Shown here: piece by piece, positions 33,139-52,900 of the stretch
Layout: each line of letters begins with the position of its first letter
How positions within the stretch are numbered: position 1 is the first letter of the stretch
Assembly: GCF_902459465.1 (NCBI RefSeq)
Contig: NW_022985820.1
Span: forward strand, 194,167-258,166
Source of the DNA: Asterias rubens
Lineage: Eukaryota; Echinodermata; Asteroidea; Forcipulatida; Asteriidae
Length of the DNA stretch: 64,000 nucleotides
Direction of reading: 5' to 3'
Notes under the pieces: generated by a model
What the model was told of the DNA's origin: nothing
The model's input: the letters and a program-made list of their open reading frames with translations, nothing else
Databases searched by the model: none
Program-made: the position numbers and the translations under genes

Positions 33139-33636
33139 TCACTCCATAGTAACACGTTGGAATCTGATTTCAAAAATAGTTGCAACCTAAGATTTCTCTG
33201 GGGTCATGACCTCTTGAGAATTGGGTCAATACAAAATGACCTACTTATTTCTGTATGAATTCAAACCGTTGTACTTGTTTGAAGATGTGATGTGACTTGT
33301 AATGCCGTAAATTTGTCTCTAAAGAGATAGGAACACACGTAGTTAAGTCTTATCAAACCGTTGTATCCAGAAATATTCCAGAAGTCAAAAGCACAAATAT
33401 AATTAAAAGGGTACCTCTAAATAACAAGGTACGATTAGTGTATATAAAGTAATTATAGCAATTTATTAAACAACAATATTATTATTGTTTGGCTACTGCT
33501 ACAAGACAATGTTTTATTGAATAATAGTAGCTCTGTAACTAAACTTTAGATTCCTTGCTAATCTAAGAAATATGAAATGTCTTTTCTGTTTTTGTCAGTT
33601 TGTTTTTTCACTTATGGTGGTAAGCATGGATGTAGA

Positions 33637-33757
33637 TGTTATACAAATATTGCACCAATCCAAAGCAAGAACAAGTAGGGGTCATTTAAAGGATTGTAAT
33701 ACAAATATTGCACCAATCCAAGGCAAGAACAAGTAGGGGTCATTTAAAAGATTGTAT
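33637..33757 (+). repeat. 59-bp direct duplication
   Basis: ATACAAATATTGCACCAATC through GGGTCATTTAAA.GATTGTA occurs twice in tandem with two or three differences. Confidence 0.88.
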
Positions 33758-35462
33758 AGTAACTTAATTATCGGTTTAAAATCTAGGGCTACACTTGGAT
33801 TTCTCACCGCATTACGAGTTTTTGTTTTTTTAATTGGACTCAATAGAAGATTTTTTTTATTTCATTAAGTGAATAAATTAAGTAGAGGTGAAGGTAAACC
33901 AGCAAGTACTCAACCAAGTACTCAACAGATAAATAAATAGATAAATAAAATCAAATAAAACAAAATCAAATAAAACAAATAGCAGTATCGACCCCAGATT
34001 CTAACGCTCAGCATGAAAACTATATACACCTGTATGCAATAACATTTTAGAGGAGTACACTTCTCATTTTTAAGTTCCCAGAGTTCACAAGTCTGTGAAG
34101 AATAAACTAGGCCTTGTTTTTTAAAGCATCACACAACTGTTTAATTATTTTCTCTGAAGGTATTGTTGTTTTGTGTTTTAGACCCTATTCTCAAATCCAC
34201 TAATGCCCCCAGCATTTAAAATGTTAAATTAGTGTGTGTGTTTTCAGTGATTTAACTGAGTCCTTTTTAAAGCATTTATAAGGCTCTCAGCTTAGGCTGA
34301 GTTTATAGGGTCCAAACATTTCCATAAAAACTCTTAAATCCACAAACTAGCTCGCTGTCTTTTGAAAACAATTAATTTGTTCCTGTTTTGATTTGGGAAT
34401 AATAAAAAGTCAAGCATTTTGTAACTCGCACTGGTCCCTTCATCTTTGGAAATAACAGAAAAAGATTTCCTATCGGCGGTTGTATGATCAATTGATATTT
34501 TACATCTGAATGTAAAGATAATGTTCAAGACGAGGCACTACTTTACCAATATTTATGCAGTTTCATCTTAGCATCACAATAAAAGGAAAGCTATAAATGT
34601 CTGATGGGCCTGTCTGTCTGGAACTCAGCATGCTCCTGGCCAGTCTGCCAAAATGGTTCAATGACCTCGGAATAGACATACCAACAGCTTCAAGTATCTG
34701 GGGCCTGGTGCCTGGGATGAATTGGTGATTCTTGGACACTCTTTGTTTGCTCAGCTAAATGTTCAAAATTAGAAACCTGGTGAATAACTTGGATAATTGT
34801 GTGGTGTAAGTGCCAATATAATCCTGAGAATTGTGTTCAAAAAAGAAACCCACCAATCCAATGTTACATAAAAACATACCCCCCCCCCAGCCACAGCAGA
34901 AGCCACTGGAGTATATTGTTAAGTTTGTTGTAGGGGGGGGGGTGTTTGATGTTCATAAGAAATGGTTGTTTTCTTGTGTGGGAGTCACAGAAAGGAAAAT
35001 GTTTTGGGAAATAGACATTTTCCTTTTTATCTAGTTGTATTTCAGCGGAATTTCAATGGTATTGCAACTGAAACATGAAAATGTAAACAGAAAATTTTAT
35101 CAATAATTTGGCATAGGTCTATGATTGCAGTATCACAAAGCAAGCTCGGACACAAAAGTAGAAAAAGCAATATAAAAATTGGGTTTATAAAAAAATCAAG
35201 GGGAAAAGTTAAGGATAAATTTATTATTATTGAAATGGAGGAGAAGTGGAACTCCTGGAAATATTACTTCCTGACATCAAGAATGTAAAATGGTAAATGT
35301 TTATGTCTGTAATTCACTTCAAGGCTGAGCATTTTAAAACATTATATTGATATCATTTCTAAAGTAACGTTCACAGGAATGTTTATGTTAGTTAATTGAA
35401 TTTAATAATATTGTCCTCTGGAAATGAAAAACAACTTATTGATTCGGGAAGAGCGTAAATGT

Positions 35463-35785
35463 TAAAGGCACTGGACGCGTCTGGTACTTGATCAAAATAA
35501 TTATTAGCATACACAATAACTTGGTTTGGTAATGAGCAATGGAGAGCTAATGATAGAATAAAACATTGTGAGAAATGGCTACCTCTGAAGTAATGTAGCT
35601 TTTTGAGAAAAGACGAAGCCTTTTATTAGTCATCTGAAAAGTACACAACTTTGTGCAACAAGGTTCTTTTTTCTTGACCGATTGAGTCCAAATTTTCACA
35701 GATTTGTTGTTTTATGCTTATGTTTGGATACACCAAGTGAGAATACTGGTCTTTGACAATTACCAAACATGTTCAGTGCCTTTGA
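35463..35785 (+). mobile_element. MITE-like family A copy, diverged
   Basis: Left TTAAAGGCACTGGACGCGTC, right CAATTACCAAACATGTTCAG then TGCCTTTGA. Interior keeps CATTGTGAGAAATGGCTACC and CAAATTTTCACAGATTTG. Confidence 0.78.
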
Positions 35786-37083
35786 GGGAAAAAATGTGCG
35801 TCTGTGAATTGTTAAATTGTAGTATTTTGCAATTTAAAAGCGTTTCTTTTGATGTAACTCAGTGTGTGATTGGTTGGGATGGGTTGATATAGCCTTTCAT
35901 CAAGACCTTTATAATTAAGAATTATAATGGCTTTTGTATTGACCTTGTGGGTTTTGTGTTTGCCGACGAGGTAAAAGGAAAACCACGCAATTTCGAGTGA
36001 TACTTGTGTGGATCATTATATCCTACTTTTAAAATATCTAATCATATGCATTTTATAACAAACGGTTACAAACGCTTTTCAAAGACCAACTCGACCCATC
36101 CAAGGCAACGTGTTCCTTTAACTAGTTTTGAAGATGACAAAGTGTTGTAACTTACAGCAAGTGCACATGCATGTCTGGGACGTTTATAATTAGGAAAGTA
36201 GGCTGGTTCAAACTTGCTATGGTACCTAACACCAGTTCATAGTTCACAGGGGGAATCAAAGTTAGTGTCAGTAAATGCTTTCCTTAGCGTGACTCCAATG
36301 CAGACATATTTTAATGCTTTGGTATGCATGTCTGATCTATCATGTATACAGCCATTCATGAACTCAAATGACTTCACCTGAATGAAGTGCAGTGATTGTA
36401 AACATATATTGTTGGCTTTTAAACATGAGTTAGGCCTAAACGCAAAAGTGATTGCTAACTGTTGGGCTTTTGGTAATTGTTACTGATGCATGCAACTTGT
36501 TAGATACAGAGGGAGGCTATTTATATTGTAACCTTGCCCTTAAATCAACCATGAATAAAGAGAATGAGATTTAACAATCTCTGACAACAAAAATAACCTT
36601 CTGGTGGATACGAAGCAAGTCTGAACCATCGTTTAAAACCTAGTAATGATGTACAGGTTTAGCGTAAAGCTCTCTTTATAGGAAAACTAATATCCCAAAG
36701 GGGCTTGAAGTAACAAACTATCTGAAATAGATACATGTCACCTTCATGTAATGACTCTATAATAATTTATGTATAAGTTTGGGGTTTTGTGTTCAGATTT
36801 TAATTTTCTGACAATAAATTTTATGTTAAACAATTTATTCTTTGGATAATTTATTTGTATCCTTTTTGTATAAATAGTGGCTACTTTATAACAGAAGTGC
36901 TGCATTTTGTTATTCCTTGCCCGTGGTTAGTATGAGCAAGGCTCCCCTGAGAGGGTCTTATTTTAGTTTTGTTAACTGTGATAAGTTTGAGCAAGGTTCC
37001 CCCTGGCAGTCCATTGTTTTAACATGTAAAAGTAAAGCAGATTACCTCTGGACAAGTGCCTTAATTTCGTAGTATATGTAATG

Positions 37084-37332
37084 CATAGAGTTATACATAA
37101 CTAGAGGGCGCACATGGCCTTAATACGCGGCCCGGCATAGGCGCATGTGGCCATTTTGTAAGTTCACAAAAACAGCAACACATAGCGTGTGTTTATCAAC
37201 ACACGATGCGTATTTCACATTCAGCGCACGTACAAAGTTCATCTTACAAAATGGCGCACGTGTCTCCTTCCCGTTGCCTTTGCGCATGCAGCATCACCAG
37301 TGCGCCCTCTAGTTTATATATATAACTCTATG
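37084..37332. mobile_element. TIR element with CTAGAGGGCGCAC ends
   Basis: Left CATAGAGTTATACATAACTA then GAGGGCGCAC. The right end reverse-complements to CATAGAGTTATATATATAAA then CTAGAGGGCGCAC. A second internal inverted pair is GCCATTTTGTAAG against CTTACAAAATGGC. The interior is CpG-rich. Confidence 0.78.
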
Positions 37333-39400
37333 ATGTGATTTGGGAGGGAGGGCGGAGGTTGCCTCCTTTTTAGAAAAAAAAGTGTTTCTGTCTATTATTT
37401 TCAAATTAAATGTGTGCACCAATTGCACAAATTTTGGCACAGAAAGTCAAAATGCCTCAGCTTTTTTTATTATTATAAATTACCTCAAACAATGAAACTA
37501 ACTGTTTGACATATTGCAAAATTGAACTTTGTGTTTAAAATCCATATTCCTGGAATTAACCCATGCACTATTTATAATATAACAATGTATTTAATCTAAA
37601 GCAACATCATGCTAATCTTGCTCAGATTGTTGTACCTGCTAACAATAGGTACAATAATTTTCGCCAGATCATTTTTGAGTATTTCGTTGAAAAAAGGAAG
37701 ACCATTGGCAATATCCAGCCATCTTTGACAACAAATTGTTGGATGGCTGCAATCATTGTTGTATTGTCAATTACCAATCTTTTGCTCACAATTATTTTGA
37801 AGACACAATCTTTTCCCCCCAGAAACAAATCTGTATCCTAGCCAAGAGATTTGTTGAGATTTCTTAGGTGAATTTTGTAGTAATCAACCAAAAAGATTAA
37901 CAAGAAAACATTTTGAATTGTTTAAGTTCAACTGAATGTTGTAAAAAATGGTACAACTGAAAATAAATATGAAATTGTAAAATTATTTGTTAATAGTAGT
38001 TTGTTATTATTGACTTATGTTGTATAGAGCAACTGGACTTTGTTTACTTTAGGTGACAAACACATAAAGTACGATATGTTTAGCATGTCAGTTGGAGTGT
38101 TCTTAGCTTTGAAGATTCTAGATTTGTGTTGAACATGTGCTTTAACCATTTTCTGTCTGGTGACATCCTTGACATTTTATGATTCCATTATTAAATTAAA
38201 TTATTTAAAGGGAAGTTATTGTAGGTTGGCTGAAAGCAGGTTTTCAGATCATAACAAATCGGTCTGAAGATTGCTAACTTCTTGAGAAACCTATGATTTT
38301 GTAATTAAACTGTAGTGAAAGAAGTACATAATACATTGTTTCATACTGATTTTCTTCCGTCGAATAACACTCTCTTCACAAATTTGTCTTAAGGACAGAA
38401 TAACACTTATTTTTATGGCACTCTGTGATTATGGGCAATTCAGATTTATCCACTCCATTTTGAAAGGATTGCATAATCGCAACCTTATGTTTTATCCACC
38501 ATAGGAAAGTCTAAATCTGGTAGAGTTTCCAACCATTGTATAAAGCTTGGGTATGGAGGTTGAATGAGACAGCTTTGCAACAAATGGCCTTTGTGACCTT
38601 GAGTGTTTTGTGTATTTCAATAGTCAACTGGTGCTGGAAAGGAAGAGGGTTTACATTGTTGCAACTGTAGCACAACTCTGTTTTTGCTGAGAAAAGAAAT
38701 TTGCTAAGCAGTATTTTCTACTTTTAACTAACAGCTCAATGAAGTTACGTCCTAAGGTCTTCTACAAGCAAGTAAATGTTTTCTATTAAATTGCGAGTGA
38801 AAATTGCTTTAATACATACATCAAGGTAAAGTAGGCTACTTTTGTGACCGGGAAAAATTATATTCAAAACTAGATAATAGATGTGAATTTAGTCTAACAA
38901 AATGTCGCAAGCAGAAACCAGTACCCGCCTTTTCTTTCTTCAGATGATCGAAGAACTAATTCAAATCTAGTCTCTATGTTGGTTTTGCTTGTGAACTATT
39001 GACACAATTACTCCTCAACTTTACCTCCAAAAGTCAACCAGATAAGCAATTGGAAGACAGCTGCATCTGTTGAGAACTAACTAATGATAGACAGTTGGAA
39101 CATAGAGAAATGACCATGGTTGGAGTTTCCACATTCAGAGGAAATCTAATAATGTTGTCAACTGCTGCTTCTAATGAAACCTGTGAGCTTCCTCATTGTA
39201 TGAGTCATAAGTCGTTCTAATGCAGCATTTAAATACACTCCACAATGGAATCCTAGTTTTAAAGGGATTCAAGGGTTCAATAGTTTTTAGGGTTTTTAGG
39301 GTTCAATAGATGCCATTTTTACTGGCAAATTGCATTTTGGCTTTGTAAATTATGCGCATGCTGCAGCCATTGTAAAGCGCAACACATGACCGTGTGTTCC

Positions 39401-39555
39401 ATATAGACCCCTTACATAACCTGAAACGCTAAAGGGACGCTGAGCTCAAGCGCACATTTTTAGGCACAAAAAACAGCTATATCGTCCATTCATTTGCCTC
39501 TTTTGACCCCAGTGAGGGCACTTTTTGAGCGTGTGTCTCACATGCAAGGGGTCTA
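39401..39555. mobile_element. Possible short MITE
   Basis: ATATAGACCCCTTACAT at the left returns inverted as ATGCAAGGGGTCTATT at the right. Only about 16 bases of terminal repeat are clear. Confidence 0.45.
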
Positions 39556-41937
39556 TTGCACAAAAAAGATTGCAGATTTATGTCATCTTGCAACCTATCT
39601 ATACACAACAAAGGCTGCCATCTGAAATACAATTTCAAGGGCCAACCTACATGTTTTGGCATTGAGATGGTTTTGGTGGCTATAAATCATCTTAATGATT
39701 ATCTGGAGCCAAACAAACTAGAATAAATTTAGAATATCATTTCTGTGCCATATATCTTTCGCATCAGGGCCTTCAGCATGTTTGTTAAATACATTTATTA
39801 TCTCGCTCATATTATTTAATCATGTCGTTGATTAACCATATCCAGTTTTAAAATCATCAAGGCAGTGTGGGATATGACTGACTCAATTCTATTTAAATCA
39901 GTTTAGGGTAAACAGTTCACAGGTTTATTATTGTTCAAATATTTTATTTAAAAAGAGCGAGTAGTATTACCATATACATGTAGCAGTAGTTTTTTCAACA
40001 AGGTCTTTGATGTACCTTTAAATAAAACACAACCCCCCCCCCCCCCACACACACACAGGCAGAAACACAGGCATGTTTATGGTGTAGACCGAGGACTTCT
40101 CTTTGTTCTCCCATTGTTTGGACATAGTTTATTTTTCAGACGTCCCCATTGGTTTTGTACACAAAATCTACCGAGGACTGTCCCAGGTGTGACTTTTCCC
40201 GGATCCCTTTTGTTAAAGTCCTCGGTTATCAATAGCAGACATGTCCACACACACACACACACACACACACCAGTTTGTCGACCCGGTAAACCAAAGGGCA
40301 CCTTTTTGTTCTGCCATTGGTTGAAACTTCTTTTAAAGTGACATCCGTATTGGTTTCAGACAAGAAGGGCGTAGCAAGGATATCCTTCCTCTGTCAAACC
40401 TTCAAAATACATTTTGTTTGAAGCCTTTGATTTCACAAACAAAAACTCCCTTAATTTTGACTTTGTTTGTTTCTTACATCTAAAGCCTTGTTCCCATTTG
40501 TTTTGTACAGAAAATCTTACTTGATCCCTGTTGTTAAACTCATTAGTGTAAATGTGTAGATACGCTCATACAAACTCATCTCATGGTCAACCTTTGACAA
40601 GTTTTCCAATACCCTCATAAACACACTACTTAAACCATGATAGAGCCTCCTCACTGATATAATTACACTGTTGGTCGTTTGACTTGGATCCTTGCTGGTA
40701 TTGACTTGGATCCTCATTACATTGGAATACCACAAGGCACATTCCTGTAATCTTTTCAAACATCTGGGATATGTTTCAGTCTTCAGCCTGGTTCTTAAAG
40801 ATGCACTTCTGTTTATTTAGCATCTTTATTGATTTGATTTTGTGCAGTTTTTATTTTCTATTGCCAAAAAATTTAATAGTTGATTTTGTTAAATAAAAAA
40901 AAAGCAAAATGATGACAGCCGTTTATAATCTTTTACTGATGGACTTTTAAACCAGCACAACATTTATTATTCCATAATGCACCGTTGATTAATGCAGCCA
41001 TCTGTTTTGACGGAAATAATAATGAGTTATTTGGGAGTAGGGTGTGGGTACTAGGCCTAGTGGGTTGGGCACTAAGGTCCCCCCAAAACAATATATTACT
41101 ATATTACTGTCAATTAGAAACATTGCAACAAAAGTGATGATTGTCCGAGCCCTTTATCAGTTCAAAGGGAAAGCATACCTTTGTTTCTTGGAATCGATTG
41201 ATCGTTTGATATATAACATACAATAAAACAAACATGTGAACATTTCATTTCAAAGGAGGTCATGTTTTGGAAATACCACTGAAAATCTGGAGTGATAATG
41301 TCAACACAGGAATAACCCGTAATTGTAATACACAATCTGAGAATCTGATAGTAGGCCTAACGCTTCACGGAGTCAAGTTTGGGGGGAAAAATTGGTATCT
41401 TTTCCATAATCAACAAAGTAAAATGATTCTCAAAATGCTTTATACTATCAAAAGCTTCTGTACTTCTACCAATTAAGTGTTTATTGCCATTAATAATAAG
41501 AGTGATTACCAAACATATACCATCCCTATCAAATCTGAACTATTTAGATTTGAGTCACTGGTCATTCACAACATAGAGCACCATGTAGAGTTTAAACACA
41601 GAGGCCACTTCCAAGAAGGTAGTCGGTAATCAGTCTGTAAAATTAGAGTGACATGATGAGAGAAACATTTGAACACAGTCACAGTCTTTCACTTACACAA
41701 CCACTTTTTACCTCTAACCTGATCAGTTTAAACAAACTAGGAAACCTTAACCAGTAAACCTACCCAATTAAACCTTACCAATAAACCAATAAACAAGTAA
41801 ACATTTTACTTTGCAAAGAGGACCTTCCTTTTCACAAAGAAAACTTTGACTTGAACTACATACAATCTCTATCGGTATAATGACATTTTCCCATGAATTA
41901 AGTCAACCTCTCTCAAGGCAAACTCTAGATGGCGCTC

Positions 41938-41943
41938 TTTATT
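41938..41943 (-). terminator. Possible polyadenylation signal of YIPF4
   Basis: This is the first clear AATAAA on the - strand that I found downstream of the stop, about 650 bases away. The interval between is extremely AT-rich, so a variant signal closer to the stop is possible. Confidence 0.25.
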
Positions 41944-42589
41944 GTGAACTCACTGAAGTCTAGCAACTATAACTCTTACCCACATAGCACACAACAGCGT
42001 TTCAGCAGCTTTAGTTTTTGTAGGTTTATAAACCATGAGATAATTATCTCGACTAGGAAGAAATGCCACCTTTGAGAAGAATTAAAGGTAAGATAATGCC
42101 AAGTATGAATGTTCCAACAGTTTAGGAGCAGAGTATTTTGTTAAACTGATGTAACAATTGCATCAGGAATAAAGAACACTATTTTGGCTTTACCCTTGCA
42201 CCGATACACAGACTACTTGGGTGAAGTGAAACTCAACAGTCAGCACCGTTTCTAAAGCAGAAACTGTGTCTGTACCACTAAGTTTGCCCATAGGTTGATG
42301 GCAGTTCTAATCCTGTCACATTTTTTTTTTCTATCAACCACAACCTTGTAAGCCTGCTGCCACTTTAAGTTCAAAAGTGTCCCATTACTTGTCTTAGTTG
42401 ACCTTAGAAAACTCTAATATTTCATTTTTACAAAAACAAACGTGTTTTACGAAATAAAATATAAAAAAAAAAGTAAAAAATGTTTTTAACAGTTCACTGA
42501 ATACATTTTTCTGCAAGTCGAAAAATAAAACAATATATAAACTCTATGAAAAAAGGAACTTAATAATATAAATGTAATTTTTTAAATAT

Positions 42590-48600
<6,011 letters not shown>

Positions 48601-48649
48601 CCTGGGAAATTAGATTTCAAAGTATTAGGATTAAGCTGAAAATTCAATG

Positions 48650-49260
48650 AGAAATGTTTATTTTCCGGACCGACTCATTCCGCACCAAATCACCGGAAAC
48701 AACTTTTAAAGATGCACTGTGGGAAGACATTTAGCCGCGTTCAGTAACACCTATATGTTTTACTTTTAAATTAGATAATAAATAGTGTAAATTAAATTTA
48801 ATTCAAATAAAACATTTTTTTTTAATAAAAAGAATACTTTATGTATTAGTCAATAAATTGTAAACTCTACTAAGTAAAATAGATAAAACTTATTTAAACA
48901 TTTCTCACCGCGGTAAACATGACCTTCTTCTGAATTAAAGGTCACCGCCGCTCGCGCGAAAAACGAACGCTGCTCAAGGTAAATAAATTATTTGCAAAAT
49001 TTTCAAGAAATTAAGCCCATTTTAGAGTGATTGCAGACAAAAGCAGCAGCTTTTCATTGACAGAGAGGTGTCCGAAAAGTAAGTACTTACTTTCGCGAAT
49101 AATTCCGTATCTCCATGCTGGCGCTCGAACACTCTTGTCTTGCGTCGAGCCAGAAAACCACAGCGCAACTAGGACAATCGCTGTGCACGCATGCTGTCAG
49201 TGTCACACAATGATGACATGATGAACCTGCTAGTATAACCTACATGTGTTTTTTTAATAG
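48650..49260. promoter_or_regulatory. Presumed bidirectional promoter of YIPF4 and EXO1
   Basis: This interval lies between the divergent YIPF4 start (48600) and EXO1 start (49922) and is CpG-richer than its flanks. TTTCGCGC, an exact E2F consensus, is on the - strand at 48954-48961. A second E2F-like TTTCGCGA is at 49091-49098 (+). Two candidate donors for a non-coding EXO1 exon follow: CAAG|GTAAAT at 48979 and AAAA|GTAAGT at 49079. A matching acceptor, TTATGTAG, ends at 49882. Transcription start sites are inferred, not seen. Confidence 0.5.
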
Positions 49261-49565
49261 TAAAAGACATGCAAGTTTAGTATTAAGTTAAAACTGTACT
49301 CTGTGTATGATGTAAATAAGTTGTACTTCCATGACTTCCACATTTTAGATAAAGGCTATTAAATAAGCCTAACTTGTTCATGTTGTAATTTGCAAAAAGA
49401 ACTACAATTAATTTATCATTTCTATTTTTGTAGCTAATATTTAAAAAGCTAGTCAGCTTTATTGCATAGTCAGCCTTTTACATTGCATTGGTTATTTATA
49501 GAAGATTTATTTAGAACTAAACCCAGTGGGTGCTGTACTGTACTACCTACCTAGTTACTACTCCT

Positions 49566-49829
49566 TTACTTTTTCACAGTTTTGTCATCTTCTGTCGTAC
49601 CATGGAGGTAGACTCTGCAGAAGATGGTCAACATTCCGAAAATAATTAGTGCAGTGCCCCAGTTACTGGGTCTATGCTGGAACAAAGTTGCTAGAGAGAG
49701 AGTTAGTTGCGATAACGCAACTACTAGAGAGTCCACTCGGAATGACAAGAGGCCATGTTTTTCAAAATGTTTGTCTAATTTGTATATATTTTTTAAGTAA
49801 ACCGATGCAAAAGTTGATATCTCTTGCAT
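49566..49829 (-). CDS. Hypothetical 87-aa membrane-protein ORF
   Basis: I do not recognise this ORF. It has a genuine ATG (49829) and encodes a basic/polar N-terminus, two hydrophobic stretches at about residues 31-45 (SLVVALSQLTLSLAT) and 56-69 (WGTALIIFGMLTIF), and a charged tail ending TEDDKTVKK. AATAAA signals on the same strand lie at 49506-49511 and 49458-49463, just past the stop. A good acceptor-like site (TTTTATATTAG) occurs just upstream, so it could also be a last exon. It would sit antisense inside the presumed EXO1 5' UTR intron. The opposite strand is also open for 62 codons, so chance is a real possibility. Confidence 0.25.
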   Translation of the reverse strand: MQEISTFASVYLKNIYKLDKHFEKHGLLSFRVDSLVVALSQLTLSLATLFQHRPSNWGTALIIFGMLTIFCRVYLHGTTEDDKTVKK

Positions 49830-49921
49830 ACTTCTGATTAATTTGAAATCTAATATAAAAGAAATGATTTTTTGTTATGTAGGCTGTTCCTGATGATATA
49901 GTTCCAATATTAAACTGCACT

Positions 49922-52900
49922 ATGGGTATACAAGGATTGTTACCCTTCCTGAAGGAGGCTTCACACCAGGTCAACGTCCGTAAGTACAGCGGCTACACCG
50001 TTGCTATAGACACCTACTGCTGGATTCACAGAGGGGCCTTTGGATGTGCCATGCAGCTGGCTAAAGGGGAGAACACTGATATGTGAGTATTCAATCTAAG
50101 AGTCCCTTAATGGGAGACTTTGAAACACTAGGTGGCAGCAGACTTACCATGTAAATTTCCATTGTTTACGTAGTTCTGAGCGTGTGCACATTACCGAGAA
50201 CAATGAATTTTACCTGGTAAGTCTGCTGCCACCAAGTGTCCCGAAAGTCTCCCATTATCCCTAGGCTCTCATTGCACTCTTTGATCAATCACATTACTAA
50301 ATGACAAGGTGTAAAGTTCAGTTAGGCAGCAAGTCCTGTTGGTTTCAAGAAAATCTCTACAATACATGTACTGTCTGTCTGTCTCTTTAAAGGCACTGAC
50401 TGGTATTGGACACTATTGGTAATTACTTAAAATATACATTAGCATAAAACTTACTTAGTAACAAGCAATAGAGAGTTGTTGATAGTATAAAACATTGTGG
50501 GAAATGACTCCCTCTGATGTAACATTGTTTTTGAAAAGGAGGTAATTTTTCACAAAAAAATGTGAATCTGAGAAAGACTTCAGGCTTGAAGACTTTCTCA
50601 GGCATCTGAAAGCACACAAATTATTGTGAACTGGACTTCACTTTGTTTTGGACTTTTGCCTTTGACTGATAAACAGTGATTAAGAGTTAAGTTACACACA
50701 AACGGATAGTAGCTTCGGAGCCCAAAACAGCATAAAGCTTGAGTTTGTGACTGTGTTTGTGACTAGTGTATGCATGCATACATGTAATGTATTTATTTAA
50801 ATACCAACAAGATAAGTCTTCCTTGTTGGTGATACAAAGAAACTTCCCCTTTGTCTGATAAGTTTTACTGCTAATTTAGTCCTTGAACCATCCGTAAAAA
50901 CTCAATTAAACAAATTGCAATGATATATCGATCCAAATCTTATTGTCCAACTTCAAAGGTATGTTCGCTACTGTCTGAAGTACATCAATATGCTGCGGTC
51001 CATGGATATCAAACCAATACTGGTGTTTGATGGAAGCAACCTACCTGCTAAGAAGATTGTGGAAACTAGTAGAAGAGAGTAAGTATAGATGACAGTACAG
51101 GCTTGGCTCCGCCCCCCCCCCCACACCAACCCCCACCGCCGCACAAGGTAACAATATCAAAGCTGACGTCAGTAAATAAATGATTGGACTAAATGATTGC
51201 AGTCCACAAGACTGCAGGACTTGTAGCTCAGAATCTTTACAAGACCAGAATCAAAATGAGGAGAGATTAGAATCAAAATGAAAACACGGTTTTATCACCT
51301 TAAACTGTTTCATTTGAACGAAAACAGTTTTATTGATGATACTCAGCGGGATTGAAAGATATTTTTGAGACCCAAACTCAACATTTGAACATAATTCTTA
51401 TGAGACAAAGATGTTGACTTAAAAAAAACAAGAGCACCAGACTTATCCTGCCTTTAGTGAAATTAGTGGCCTTGGACCAGTGGTCAAGTGTTAAATTTGA
51501 GCCATGTTGCTGGACACTGACATTAGTGGCCTTGGGCCAGTGGTCAAGTGTTAAATTTGAGCCATGTTGCTGGACACTGAAATTAGTGGCCTTGGGACAG
51601 TGGTCAAGTGTTAAATTTGAGCCATGTTGCTGGACACTGACATTAGTGGCCTTGGGCCAGTGGTCAAGTGTTAAATTTGAGCCATGCTGCTGGACACTGA
51701 CATTAGTGGCCTCGGGCCAGTGGTCAAGTGTTAAATTTGATCCATACTGTACTGGCTGGGCTCACTCACTGCACAAGCTATCAAAGCTGATGACCGTCAG
51801 TGTGCATAGATAACTGTACAGTGACGGCTTGTATTCCCAATGAGGGAGCCTCAATACAAAACGTTGCATTTTACAGCCATAGGATTTGTGAACAACAAAT
51901 GTTTACAGCAAGAGACAACATTATTTCTCATTCAACACGTATGCATGTCATGTAATTGCTTTAGTTTTTAAGAGAGACAGCATTTTTGCATGGACACTGC
52001 AATGTAATGTTATCTTTTTTTAACACCTCCAGGAGACGTGAACTTTACAGCAAGAAAGGGAAACAGTTTCTACGAGAAGGCAAATTGTCGGAGGCCAGAG
52101 ATTGTTTCACTAAGTGCGTTAATGTCACACCACAAATGGCTCTAGAAGTCATCAAGGTAAGGTGTTGAAACCCAAAAAGGTGTTCTTAACAATCTCAAAA
52201 AAAATGGCAGTCTAGTTTGGATGTTAGTTTTGGTGTTATTACTAAGAGATAAGGACAAAAACATGAGTAAATGTAAATTTTCTGACAAAGCTAGGTTAAG
52301 TTTGCCTTGTTTGAAAACATATTTAGAAGTTTCACTTACTCAATGTTTTAGTGGCCCAATTTTAAGACGATAAAATGGATGGACATAGTGTGCGTGCTGT
52401 GCACTACTTGGTAGCCTGCTCTTAGCCGTGGGCTAGGCAGGCATACCAATCTTATCACAGTCCAAACATTTGAAGGTTGCGATATCATAAAGTGAAGTAT
52501 ATTAGTGGATTTGGGACTCCACTCAAGCAGAACACCTAAGCAGAACACCTAGAGAGTTTGTCAATGATTTTTACCTTTATGAATGTTTGTACTCATTTCA
52601 CAACTCATTATAGATCGTATTTCACCCTGCAACATTTAAAATCCTACCCAAAGGCCTACAGTTTTTGCTATATTTTAAATTTTTTACAATTCAAAATTCC
52701 CGCAAGTTGCAATTCGATTCACAAGTCCCAGAGATTTTAAAAATATTAGTGTTATCGTTTTCTGATGTGTTTTTTGCAGGCTGCTAGGTCACTAGACGTG
52801 GACTGCATTGTTGCTCCATATGAGGCCGATGCTCAGCTAGCCTACCTAGCTAAAAAGGGTATAGTCCAAGCTGTCATAACTGAAGACTCTGACCTCGTTG

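Larger units (their letters stand above)
30019..42589. other. Gene-poor interval between convergent SLC25A29 and YIPF4
   Basis: About 12.5 kb with no exon-like sequence recognised on either strand. Contents seen are MITE-like copies (30872-31042, 35463-35785, 37084-37332, 39401-39555), a 44-bp minisatellite, a 59-bp duplication and an (AC)n run at 40244-40270. The remainder is unique AT-rich DNA. The 3' UTR of YIPF4 occupies its right edge. Confidence 0.6.

Noticed and set aside
51457..51813. 118-codon repetitive protein
   Set aside because: Intronic 60-bp minisatellite with a period divisible by three; no splice or homology support.
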